From assembly GCF_014905135.1 (NCBI RefSeq), contig NZ_CP041406.1, positions 1,426,001-1,490,000 on the forward strand: 64,000 nucleotides of DNA, given 5' to 3'. Shown piece by piece: positions 26,416 through 34,733 of the stretch. The position numbers and the translations under genes were made by a program. Source of the stretch: Sulfurimonas paralvinellae (GTDB taxonomy: Bacteria; Campylobacterota; Campylobacteria; Campylobacterales; Sulfurimonadaceae). The notes under the pieces are model-generated. The model searched no databases. It was not told the DNA's origin and saw only the letters and a list, made by a program, of their open reading frames with translations. The number at the start of each line of letters is the position of its first letter. Position 1 is the stretch's first letter.

Positions 26416-27687
26416 ATGTTTTATATCATTTTTCTTTTTGTATTATTTTATCTTGTAATAATTGTTAAACGAGCAAAACAGTATAAATACAATACAAAAG
26501 AAGATTATCTTTACGACTTAGAAAAAAACTTTATTCAGAATATAAATCTAAATGATAAAATTCATCTGACAAATGACAAATATGACACACTTTTTTTACA
26601 AATAAAAATCAAACCAAGTTTTTTTTCTTACTTTATTCAACCCTGCATAACTATCAATGGTGTAAAACATTTTTTTGAATATGGTGCGGCAGGTATTCGC
26701 TATGTGAATTTCTCTCACGCAGGGGAAACAACAGAAATAAAAGGTAATATATCACTTCAATCAAAATCTGCTAGGCTTTATGGGTATAAAAATAATATAG
26801 ATCTAGAAAATGACACTATTCTTATTCTTGCTCCTCACGCAGATGATGCAGAACTTGCAGCTTTTGGACTCTACAAATCAGCAAAGAATGTAACAATTGT
26901 TACTATTACAGCAGGCGAAAGCGGAGTTTGTAACTATTGCGATCTTTATAAAAACAATAAAGAAAAAAGTGCTTTAAAAAAAGGATCCTTGAGGACTTTT
27001 GATGCACTTACTGTTCCAATGCTTGGAAATATACCTTATACGAATTCACTAACATTGGGCTATTTTGGCTCAAGTTTACAAAAAATGGCTGAAAATCCCA
27101 GACAAGCTGTAAAGTCAAAAATAGATACTATTGAGAATATGGAACCATTTCGCAAAGTCTCTCATGCAAAGGTAAAGTTGGACAACAATGTTTTACCTAC
27201 CTATACTTCTTTATTAAAAGATCTCAACGATCTTATTACACAACTTAATCCAAATATTATTATCACACCTCATTCACAAATAGACTCTCACGCAGATCAT
27301 AAACAAACAACATATGCAGTGAGAAACATACTGAAAAGAACTCATAAAAAAATAAAATTTCTTTTATACACCAATCATCTGGTCAAAAGTGAAATATACC
27401 CACTTGGGGATATACACTCAGCCGTCACTCTTCCACCAAACTCTAAAAAATTTGATTTTGACTCTATCTATTCCTTTGCACTCGATGAAGAACTTCAAAT
27501 TGATAAACTCTTTGCACTTGAAGCCATACATGACTTAAAAGACTCTACAATACAGATATCTCTTAAAAAATCATTGATTCATTTGAAAAAAATGTTTATG
27601 AGAGTTATTACGGGTAAGGACAAAAGTTATTTTAGAAGAGCAGTTCGTGCAAACGAGCTCTTTTTTATAAGTGATAAACCTCTTTAA
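26416..27687 (+). CDS. Membrane-anchored PIG-L/LmbE-family deacetylase
   Basis: A 423-residue protein with one N-terminal hydrophobic segment (about 1-18) and a zinc-dependent N-acetylsugar deacetylase-like domain. The metal site appears as LAPHADDAELAAF (the family HPDDE motif in variant form), with a second histidine motif HSQIDSHADHKQT. About 130 residues before the domain are unassigned. In a glycan locus it may deacetylate an N-acetylhexosamine on a lipid-linked glycan. Excellent AAGGAG site eight bases before ATG. It contains three CTCACGCA octamers, one encoding part of the active-site PHAD. It overlaps the convergent GT4 gene by 23 bases. Confidence 0.8.
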   Translation: MFYIIFLFVLFYLVIIVKRAKQYKYNTKEDYLYDLEKNFIQNINLNDKIHLTNDKYDTLFLQIKIKPSFFSYFIQPCITINGVKHFFEYGAAGIRYVNFSHAGETTEIKGNISLQSKSARLYGYKNNIDLENDTILILAPHADDAELAAFGLYKSAKNVTIVTITAGESGVCNYCDLYKNNKEKSALKKGSLRTFDALTVPMLGNIPYTNSLTLGYFGSSLQKMAENPRQAVKSKIDTIENMEPFRKVSHAKVKLDNNVLPTYTSLLKDLNDLITQLNPNIIITPHSQIDSHADHKQTTYAVRNILKRTHKKIKFLLYTNHLVKSEIYPLGDIHSAVTLPPNSKKFDFDSIYSFALDEELQIDKLFALEAIHDLKDSTIQISLKKSLIHLKKMFMRVITGKDKSYFRRAVRANELFFISDKPL

Positions 27688-28813
27688 ATCTTTGCACAAC
27701 AAATGCCGGCTGAAACTTCTGAAGATATTTATCGAAGTCAATATCTACCCCATTTTTCAAAACTTCAACAATTTTTGTTGCCAAAACTTCTTTATCAAAA
27801 TCAACCCTGTAGTGACGTAATTCACCACACATGATATCTTCTGGACCACCAACGGTTTTCACTGAGACTATAGGAGTATGACAGGCCAATGTCTCAAGTA
27901 AAACATTTCCCAAGCCTTCAGCTTTTGAAGTAAAAACAACTAACTTAGCTGCTTTAACCCAAGGATAAGGATTCGAAAGTGCTCCAAGCATTATGATATC
28001 ATCTTCTAACGAATAACTTTGAATCTGCTTTTTTATATCTTCATATTTAGGTCCATTCCCAATAATAACCAATTTTTTATTAAGAGAGAGTTTTGTTTTT
28101 GCATAATTATACGCATCAATAAGCAAGCCAACATTTTTATTTGGTGTTATCCTTCCAAAATATAAAATATACTCCTCATCAATATCCGGCACATACTCTA
28201 ATGCTCTTTGTCTCACTAGCGCAACATCCATAGGATTATAAATCACATTGAGCGATTTTGGCTGAAAATGTGCAATTTTTGCGACTTCCTCTATTTTTCT
28301 TTTAATGCCATTTGAGATAGCAATAATATGCTTTTGATCATACAATCGCCTTAAAAAAAAGTTTTTAATGATACCGCCTGTAAAAATAAACATGCTTACG
28401 GAGACCTGTTTAAGCCTATCATCTTTCAACATCCAAACTGATTCAAAAGTTCCCTGACCTCTTAATATAATAAGGTCAAACTTACCATATTTACGTTCAA
28501 GTTGATATATTTTATATTTAAATATCCATGATGCAAACATTCCATGCCAAAAAAAATAACTATGTCGTATTAATATATTTGCTAATTTACAATAAATCAT
28601 CCAGACTAATCCAATAACAGAAAGTTTCATAAATTTTTCTATATCAAAATGATGTAAATAAACATTCTCTTTTGGTTTCAAGGCAGCATTTTTACTTCTA
28701 AAATATATAAGATGGCTTTCATGACCTTCATCAGCAAAAGCTTGCGCAATATTAATAGCAGAACGTTCCATACCACCTATTTTCAAACTTCTCACGACAA
28801 CTGCTACTCGCAT
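27665..28813 (-). CDS. Glycosyltransferase family 4 (GT-B)
   Basis: A 382-residue GT4 enzyme. N-terminal RVAVVVRSLKIGGMERSA is the GT4 acceptor-domain loop; the C-terminal domain has YFGRITPNKNVGLLID and a SKAEGLGNVLLETLA form of EX7E. The ATG at 28813 was chosen because AAAGGTAGAG precedes it and the protein then begins at the first beta strand; 25 further residues in the frame reach over the promoter region. Divergent from the kinase gene. Overlaps PIG-L at its end. Confidence 0.86.
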   Translation of the reverse strand: MRVAVVVRSLKIGGMERSAINIAQAFADEGHESHLIYFRSKNAALKPKENVYLHHFDIEKFMKLSVIGLVWMIYCKLANILIRHSYFFWHGMFASWIFKYKIYQLERKYGKFDLIILRGQGTFESVWMLKDDRLKQVSVSMFIFTGGIIKNFFLRRLYDQKHIIAISNGIKRKIEEVAKIAHFQPKSLNVIYNPMDVALVRQRALEYVPDIDEEYILYFGRITPNKNVGLLIDAYNYAKTKLSLNKKLVIIGNGPKYEDIKKQIQSYSLEDDIIMLGALSNPYPWVKAAKLVVFTSKAEGLGNVLLETLACHTPIVSVKTVGGPEDIMCGELRHYRVDFDKEVLATKIVEVLKNGVDIDFDKYLQKFQPAFVVQRFKEVYHL

Positions 28814-28833
28814 ATACTCTACCTTTCTAAAAA

Positions 28834-28842
28834 TGCTATAAT
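28834..28842 (+). promoter_or_regulatory. Extended -10 promoter TGCTATAAT
   Basis: TGCTATAAT, identical to the element at 9312-9320, within the palindrome GCTATAATAGC. It lies 28 bases before the TTG of the kinase gene and between two divergent genes. Confidence 0.6.
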
Positions 28843-28870
28843 AGCATATCAAATAAAAAAGAGAGTTAAG

Positions 28871-29614
28871 TTGTCTTATAAGATACAATTAAATCCTAAA
28901 TATAGTCAGTTTAAAGAAGAACTCATTAGCATTCAAAAAACTTTTCAAACTTCCAATGAAAGTATTCATAAAGCAAGAAATGAGCTAAAGATTATAGAGT
29001 TCCATGGTATCAAATGTGTCGTCAAATCTTTTAAAGTTCCTCATATAATTAACCGTGTTGCTTACACTTTTTTTAGAGAAGGAAAAGCTAAAAAATCTTT
29101 CTTAAATGCAATGAAACTACTGGAGTTAGATGTCCCCACGCCAGAACCCATAGGCATCATAGAATTTTTCTCTGCAGGGTTACTGCGTGAGAGCTATTTT
29201 ATATCTGTATATGAACCCTATGATTTTACAATCCGTGAAGTTTTTCATCATAAAGTAAAAAATACTGAGCAGATTTTAAAAGAGTTTGCAGATTTTACCT
29301 ATGCTATACATCAAAAAGGTGTTTGGCATGTGGATTATTCACTTGGAAATATTCTTATCACACAAGAAAATAAGCACTATAAATTTTCACTTGTTGACAT
29401 CAATAGAATGAATTTTAAAAATATTACACCACAAGAAGGTCTTAAAAACTTTAACAAGTTTTGGCCAAAATATGAAGAAGATCTTCCAATAATTGCAAGA
29501 GAATATGCAAAACTTACAAATATAGATGAAGATCAGGCCATACATACAATTACTACGGAATCTAAGAAGCTTGAAGACATTGTCAATTTAAAACGTAAAC
29601 TAAAAGCTAAATAA
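28871..29614 (+). CDS. Lipopolysaccharide kinase (Kdo/WaaP family)
   Basis: A 247-residue protein kinase-fold enzyme of the Kdo/WaaP family, which phosphorylates LPS inner-core sugars in the cytoplasm. Seen: FHGIKCVVKSFKV (ATP lysine region), the catalytic loop HVDYSLGNIL and the DFG-like LVDINRM. The TTG at 28871 was chosen because it follows the promoter and has GAGAG five bases upstream; the longer open frame runs back through the divergent gene and cannot be translated from this promoter. Which sugar is phosphorylated (Kdo or heptose) is undetermined. Confidence 0.78.
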   Translation: MSYKIQLNPKYSQFKEELISIQKTFQTSNESIHKARNELKIIEFHGIKCVVKSFKVPHIINRVAYTFFREGKAKKSFLNAMKLLELDVPTPEPIGIIEFFSAGLLRESYFISVYEPYDFTIREVFHHKVKNTEQILKEFADFTYAIHQKGVWHVDYSLGNILITQENKHYKFSLVDINRMNFKNITPQEGLKNFNKFWPKYEEDLPIIAREYAKLTNIDEDQAIHTITTESKKLEDIVNLKRKLKAK

Positions 29615-29684
29615 CTGTAATCAATTTTTACTTAAGTACATTTAAGATAATATTTGATAAATTTTACACAGATATAGGATAGTC

Positions 29685-30872
29685 ATGAATATAACAATAG
29701 CGGGAACAGGTTATGTTGGACTTTCCAATGCTATACTTTTAGCACAGAACAACAATGTGATAGCATTGGATATTATTCCAGAAAAAGTCGCGCTTATAAA
29801 CCAAGAGAAAAGCCCAATTGAAGATACAGAGATAGAGGCTTACCTTCCAAAAGCCATACAATCTGGAAAGTTAAAAGCGACAATAGATAAAGAGAAAGCT
29901 TACAAAAATGCTGATTTTGTAATTATTGCGACACCTACAGATTATGATCCTATTACAAATACATTTAACACAAAAAGTATTGAAATGGTTATTAAAGATA
30001 TACTACAGATCAATCCAAATGCTTTAATGATAATAAAATCAACTATTCCAATAGGTTATGTACTTGAAACTCGCAAAAAATTCAATATTGAAAACCTCAT
30101 ATTCTCTCCAGAATTCCTTCGTGAGGGAAAAGCACTTTATGACAACCTTCATCCCAGTAGAATAGTTGTAGGAGAAAAAACACAAAGAGCACAGACTTTT
30201 GCAAATTTACTTCTCGAAGGAGCAGAAAAAAAAGATGTACCTCTACTTTTTACCAATCCAACTGAAGCAGAAGCTATCAAGCTTTTTGCCAATAACTATC
30301 TTGCTATGAGAGTTGCATATTTTAATGAACTTGATTCTTATGCTTTAGCGACAGATCTCTCAGCAGAGGAAATTATCACAGGCATTGGATATGATCCTAG
30401 AATTGGTCTTCACTATAATAATCCAAGTTTTGGATATGGGGGGTACTGTCTTCCAAAAGACACAAAACAACTTGTGGCAAACTACAAAAATGCCAATGTT
30501 CCAAATGCTGTCATTGAAGCGATTGTGGTTTCTAATACAATTAGAAAAGAATTTATTGCTGAACAAATTATAAAACAACTCGGCAATAAAAAAATTGTTG
30601 GAATTTATAGACTTATAATGAAAGAAGGTAGTGATAATTTTAGAAGTAGTGCTATAGAGGATATCATCAACTACTTAAAATCAAAAAAGGTTGAAGTTAT
30701 TATCTACGAGCCTGTTTTAAAAGAGAATAAACACGACGGGCTTGAAGTTATAGCAGAGCTTCAAAACTTTAAAAATCGTAGCGATGTCATAGTAGCCAAC
30801 AGACTCTCAAAAGAGCTTCTTGATGTTAGCGAAAAAGTTTTCACAAGAGATATTTTCAACAGTGATAGCTAA
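29685..30872 (+). CDS. ugd: UDP-glucose 6-dehydrogenase
   Basis: NAD-dependent oxidation of UDP-glucose to UDP-glucuronate, a precursor of acidic glycans. The 395 residues fit the short Ugd type. Seen: Rossmann loop [45 protein letters not shown], and the catalytic cysteine in [14 protein letters not shown]. Other UDP-sugar dehydrogenases (UDP-ManNAc, UDP-GlcNAc) share these motifs, but length and the [10 protein letters not shown] text favour UDP-glucose. AGGATAGTC precedes the ATG. Ends at a rho-independent terminator. Confidence 0.9.
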   Translation: MNITIAGTGYVGLSNAILLAQNNNVIALDIIPEKVALINQEKSPIEDTEIEAYLPKAIQSGKLKATIDKEKAYKNADFVIIATPTDYDPITNTFNTKSIEMVIKDILQINPNALMIIKSTIPIGYVLETRKKFNIENLIFSPEFLREGKALYDNLHPSRIVVGEKTQRAQTFANLLLEGAEKKDVPLLFTNPTEAEAIKLFANNYLAMRVAYFNELDSYALATDLSAEEIITGIGYDPRIGLHYNNPSFGYGGYCLPKDTKQLVANYKNANVPNAVIEAIVVSNTIRKEFIAEQIIKQLGNKKIVGIYRLIMKEGSDNFRSSAIEDIINYLKSKKVEVIIYEPVLKENKHDGLEVIAELQNFKNRSDVIVANRLSKELLDVSEKVFTRDIFNSDS

Positions 30873-30877
30873 TGTTT

Positions 30878-30906
30878 AGGAACTATAAATTACATAGTTC
30901 CTTTTT
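30878..30906 (+). terminator. Rho-independent terminator after ugd
   Basis: Perfect 9-bp stem AGGAACTAT/ATAGTTCCT with a 7-base loop, then five T. It starts five bases past the ugd stop and overlaps the last codons of the convergent GT9 gene. Confidence 0.8.
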
Positions 30907-31848
30907 CACTTCTTCAAACATCTCTTTTCTCTTAGCTTCATCCTGCGGCAGCATATAGTGTTTTTGCAGTTTTTCATCGCCTATACTTTTCCAACGTTTG
31001 GAACTTGCAAAGTTTGAATCTCCAAAAAATGTCAGTGTTGCTGTACCAACCAAAGACGCTAAATGATAGGTTCCCGTAGATGTTGAGACAAAAAGTTTAA
31101 AGTTACTTATCAGTTTTGCAAAATTAACAATGCCGTCATTCGAGGGGTAAAAAATCACATCCTCATTTTTAAGCCGCTCACTCATATCTTCTTTCAATGC
31201 TATTTCATCAGGGCCGAACGTAAGCACTATCTGGTATTTCTTCTGCGTAAGCATTGCTCGTATAAGTTCTTCATACTCATCCAAGTTCCAGTTGGCATCA
31301 GATGAACCGCCAAAACCGACATGAAAAGCAACTACTTCCTTTGTAATGCCATGTTCTTGAGAAAATTTCACATAGAGCTCTTTTGCATCATTGAATCGGA
31401 GCAGCGGCTTTGGATATTCCAAAATTATATCAGGAAATACTTCACGAGCCAGTGCCAAATTGTACTCAAACTCCGCCATTTTCACCTCTGAACGTCGTTG
31501 TTTAACTCTATGATTGTAAAATATTTGTGCGATTTTCGTTGCAGGTGCATAGCGTGAGGGAATTCTTGCTAAGAACTGTGCCAAGGCTACACGTGTATTG
31601 GAAAAAAGTGTCACAGAAGTATCAATATGCAGCTCTTTTATCTTGCGTGAGAGTTCAAAAACAGAACTTTTGCCATCATCAACAATTACCTCATCAATAA
31701 AGTCACAATTCTGAGTAAGAGCTTTGTTTAAAGGAGCCACCAGAGCAATGATTTTATTATTGGCATTATAATGTTTCAGCACATACATACTCGGCAATGC
31801 TGTTATGAAGTCACCTAATTTATCTGTTCGTACAACTAATATATTCAT
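30883..31848 (-). CDS. Glycosyltransferase family 9 (heptosyltransferase-like)
   Basis: A 321-residue ADP-heptose-type glycosyltransferase. N-terminal NILVVRTDKLGDFITALP is the family motif with the GD pair that contacts heptose. The C-terminal domain has FHVGFGGSSDANWNLDEY and STSTGTYHLASLVGTATLTFFG. Likely an LPS inner- or outer-core heptosyltransferase, complementing waaF two genes away. It has no clear ribosome site, and a -10-like TAAAAT ends six bases before the ATG, so it may be leaderless. Divergent from the barrel-like gene. Confidence 0.85.
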   Translation of the reverse strand: MNILVVRTDKLGDFITALPSMYVLKHYNANNKIIALVAPLNKALTQNCDFIDEVIVDDGKSSVFELSRKIKELHIDTSVTLFSNTRVALAQFLARIPSRYAPATKIAQIFYNHRVKQRRSEVKMAEFEYNLALAREVFPDIILEYPKPLLRFNDAKELYVKFSQEHGITKEVVAFHVGFGGSSDANWNLDEYEELIRAMLTQKKYQIVLTFGPDEIALKEDMSERLKNEDVIFYPSNDGIVNFAKLISNFKLFVSTSTGTYHLASLVGTATLTFFGDSNFASSKRWKSIGDEKLQKHYMLPQDEAKRKEMFEEVKKELCNL

Positions 31849-31854
31849 ACAGTA

Positions 31855-31878
31855 ATTTTATCTTAAAGTAGGTATAAT
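31855..31878. promoter_or_regulatory. Back-to-back -10 boxes very close to both start codons
   Basis: TAAAAT on the minus strand (31855-31860) ends six bases from the GT9 ATG. TATAAT on the plus strand (31873-31878) ends seven bases from the other ATG. Such spacing would place transcription starts at or next to each A of ATG. Confidence 0.45.
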
Positions 31879-31885
31879 CACGCTT

Positions 31886-33175
31886 ATGAAAGAACCTTTT
31901 GCATGGGATGATTATTCCGACCAGCCGGCACTACTGAAAAATAGAGCATACAAAAAAACGATGCGCAAACGTGAGAGCCGATCTTTACTTTACACTATCG
32001 TTTCTTCTTTGCTATTTATTCCTCTCTCACTTTTGGCCATGCCTTTTGTCAAGCGTAAAGAGATAGATACGAGCAAATTTTTCTCTCTAGTTGTTGACTT
32101 TGAGAGAGAGCCTTCCCTCACGCAGGAGCTTATTGACGAGCTTGGAGTTGAGAGTATCTTACTGCGTCTTAAACTTTGGGAGATGCATAAACTGCCTGAA
32201 CTTAAAAATTTCATTCAAAACAACAGCAATAAAAAGATCATCTTAAAAATCATGCAAGACCGAGAGCATGTAGAAGATCTGAAACTTTTACAAAAAAACC
32301 TAGAAACCATTTTTACAGAGTTACAGCAAAACGTAAATGTTTTTGAGATCGGCTCAACAATAAACCGTTCAAAATGGGGGTTTTTCTCTGTAAGAGAGTA
32401 TCTGCATTTCTACAAAGTCGCCTATGATCTTAAAAAATCAGATTTTCCAAATATAGAACTTATCGGCAGCGGTGTTATCGACTTTGAATTCCACTACACG
32501 GCTCACACACTTTTTAACTTTTGCAAATGCAAATACGACGGCATTGCTTCGTTACTCTATGTTGACAGACGCGGTGCACCGGAAAATACACAACTTGGAT
32601 TTAGCCTTATAGATAAGATAGCACTTCTAAGTACTATGGTATGGCTTTCACCAAAGACGAAACAAAAACTCTACATCACGGAGACAAACTGGCCCATAAG
32701 CAGCACTGCTCCCTATGCACCTACGAGCGAATATGAGTGCGTGAGCGAAGAGCTGTATGCTGACTTCATGCTGCGTTACTATCTTTTGGCGTTTGCCACA
32801 CAACAAGTTGACAGTGTCTCATGGCATCAGCTTATCGCTCCGGGGTACGGACTGATCGACAATCGAGAAGGCATTAGAAAACGAGAAGCTTATGATACGT
32901 ACAAGTATATGCTCAATATCTTGAAAACTGCTCAATTTTTGCGACTTGATATCAAAAGAGGCTACTATATCATACAGTTCTGGGTCAATGAACAGCTGTT
33001 GCAAATCCACTGGTCCATGAATGAAACCACACTCAAAAATGAAGACTTCTTTGAAGTTTATTCAAAAACAGGACAAAAGATAGAAGACGAGATACTTGAG
33101 ATCGGCTCTTCTCCTCTGTATATCTTTATCACCAAAGAGGTCGGTCAAAAAGTTAATGCAAGTGAGCGAATATGA
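31886..33175 (+). CDS. Membrane-anchored glycoside-hydrolase-like protein
   Basis: A 429-residue protein of uncertain function. Residues about 34-55 form one hydrophobic anchor after a basic N-terminus. The rest reads like a clan-A glycoside hydrolase barrel: alternating strands, NVFEIGSTINRSKWGFFSVREY (cut here to the key GSTINR region), IGSGVIDFEF, and a candidate catalytic Glu in LYITETNWPIS. It overlaps waaF by four bases (ATGA), so it is co-translated with LPS core synthesis. It could trim or bind a glycan; no named family is claimed. Confidence 0.65.
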   Translation: MKEPFAWDDYSDQPALLKNRAYKKTMRKRESRSLLYTIVSSLLFIPLSLLAMPFVKRKEIDTSKFFSLVVDFEREPSLTQELIDELGVESILLRLKLWEMHKLPELKNFIQNNSNKKIILKIMQDREHVEDLKLLQKNLETIFTELQQNVNVFEIGSTINRSKWGFFSVREYLHFYKVAYDLKKSDFPNIELIGSGVIDFEFHYTAHTLFNFCKCKYDGIASLLYVDRRGAPENTQLGFSLIDKIALLSTMVWLSPKTKQKLYITETNWPISSTAPYAPTSEYECVSEELYADFMLRYYLLAFATQQVDSVSWHQLIAPGYGLIDNREGIRKREAYDTYKYMLNILKTAQFLRLDIKRGYYIIQFWVNEQLLQIHWSMNETTLKNEDFFEVYSKTGQKIEDEILEIGSSPLYIFITKEVGQKVNASERI

Positions 33176-34149
33176 AAATACTGATAATTTTACCAAACTG
33201 GCTTGGTGATGCCGTCATGGCAACACCTGCCATTGAACTTTTGGCAAAGCACTACCCTCACGCAAGGTTTACATTTATAGGCTCGTATGTCAGTATTGAA
33301 GCATTGAAACACCATCCACTTTGCGAAAAAGCGATTGTCGATGAGACAAAAAAAGCATCATCACGTCTGCTTGCGACTTATAAACTCGCACGTGAGCTTG
33401 GACCTTTCAACATGGCCATCACCTTTCGTAATCAGCTGCACTCTTCACTACTGCTTCGCTTCACGGGCACCGTACTTACCATTGCCAAACGTTCATGGCA
33501 TTCCATGTTTCTTCTCTCTCATACACCAAAGATAAAAGCCGATAAACATCTCGTTAAGCAGTATGCCAAACTTGCCATGACAAATGTGAGTGATTTTTCC
33601 TTTGATGAAATTGGACCTCTGAAGCTCTACATTGAGCCGAAAGATTTTGAAAAACCAACACTCGGCATCAATGCCGGAGCTACCTACGGCAGTGCAAAAC
33701 GCTGGTATCCCGAACGCTTTGCCCAAGTGGCAACTGATTATGCCGACAAATATGACATCATTATCTTTGGCGGACCAAATGAAGTGGAAATGGCAAAAGA
33801 GATTGAAAACAATCTCAAAACTTTGGGTATCACAAATTACACAAACCTTGCAGGAAAAACAAACATAGAAGAGCTCTGTGCCAATATAGGCGGCTGCTCA
33901 CTCTTTATCACCAATGACAGTGGTCCTATGCATGTGGCAGCTGCCTATCAGGTTCCGACAGTCTCTATTTTTGGTCCGACAAAGTACAAAGAGACATCCC
34001 AATGGATGAATGAAAAAAGCAAGCTGGTTCGGCATGAGATGGAGTGCAGTCCATGTATGAAAAGGGAGTGTCCGCTTGGACATCACGAGTGTATGAAGAG
34101 TATTACAGCTTCAGAGGTGAGTGAAGCTGTAAAAGAGTTAGATTCCTAA
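33172..34149 (+). CDS. waaF: ADP-heptose:LPS heptosyltransferase II
   Basis: Adds the second heptose to the LPS inner core at the cytoplasmic face. The 325 residues are typical. Seen: ILPNWLGDAVMATPAIELL at the N-terminus, INAGATYGSAKRWYPERFA, TNDSGPMHVAAA, FGPTKYKETSQW, and the C-terminal cysteine-rich CSPCMKRECPLGHHECM of WaaF. ATGA overlap with the preceding gene. The last codon is shared with the convergent YfaZ-like gene through CTAA. Confidence 0.95.
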   Translation: MKILIILPNWLGDAVMATPAIELLAKHYPHARFTFIGSYVSIEALKHHPLCEKAIVDETKKASSRLLATYKLARELGPFNMAITFRNQLHSSLLLRFTGTVLTIAKRSWHSMFLLSHTPKIKADKHLVKQYAKLAMTNVSDFSFDEIGPLKLYIEPKDFEKPTLGINAGATYGSAKRWYPERFAQVATDYADKYDIIIFGGPNEVEMAKEIENNLKTLGITNYTNLAGKTNIEELCANIGGCSLFITNDSGPMHVAAAYQVPTVSIFGPTKYKETSQWMNEKSKLVRHEMECSPCMKRECPLGHHECMKSITASEVSEAVKELDS

Positions 34150-34733
34150 AAACCTATTTTAAATCCTATGTACCAAGAAGAGTTGTAAGTAAAATCGCCA
34201 TTTCTACCTTCGTAATCAGTATCAAGTTTTCTATAACCAACTGTCAGGTTACCATTTTTGATAAGTTCAATGTCATAACTTAAACGGTATTCCATAAAAC
34301 TGTCTGCTTTTGAAAATGCAAGTACTGAAGGTGCATAGTATAACTGACCATTAAGATGCATAGGTACAAAATCTGCTGCCGGAATTCTGTATGAAAATTC
34401 CAATCCTAAAGGAACAGAAGTAAAATCTTTTGTATGATTCAGTTTTGCTCCTAATCCAACTTTCATACCATGATTGCCAATTGGTCGCATCATCAGGAAA
34501 TTCACCTCATAAAACGGGTCAATATCTGCATGTTCATCATCAGAATGATCCGCATCGGCATTTAAAAATCTACCGCCTACGAACATTGTATTTGGTTCAA
34601 CAGCATCGTTAAACTGTCCTATATCAAACTTAGCATTAAGTTCCAAATCTTTATCATTAATATTAATTTCACCTGTATGCATTGCAAATGCTGCAACAGT
34701 TGCTGCACTTAAAAGTGTCATTTTCTTTAACAT
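34146..34733 (-). CDS. YfaZ-family outer membrane protein
   Basis: A 195-residue predicted outer-membrane beta-barrel of the YfaZ type. A signal peptide spans about residues 1-18 (LKKMTLLSAATVAAFAM). The rest has alternating strands and ends in a terminal phenylalanine (YIGFKIGF), as expected for assembly by BAM. Function unknown in the family. The first ATG has AAGGACAGAC directly upstream, inside the end of hldE, so it appears translationally coupled to heptose synthesis. Confidence 0.75.
   Translation of the reverse strand: MLKKMTLLSAATVAAFAMHTGEININDKDLELNAKFDIGQFNDAVEPNTMFVGGRFLNADADHSDDEHADIDPFYEVNFLMMRPIGNHGMKVGLGAKLNHTKDFTSVPLGLEFSYRIPAADFVPMHLNGQLYYAPSVLAFSKADSFMEYRLSYDIELIKNGNLTVGYRKLDTDYEGRNGDFTYNSSWYIGFKIGF

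Noticed and set aside
28712-28870. 53-residue N-terminal extension of the Kdo/WaaP-like kinase
   Set aside because: It runs through the divergent glycosyltransferase start and both promoters, and the added peptide resembles no kinase N-terminus.
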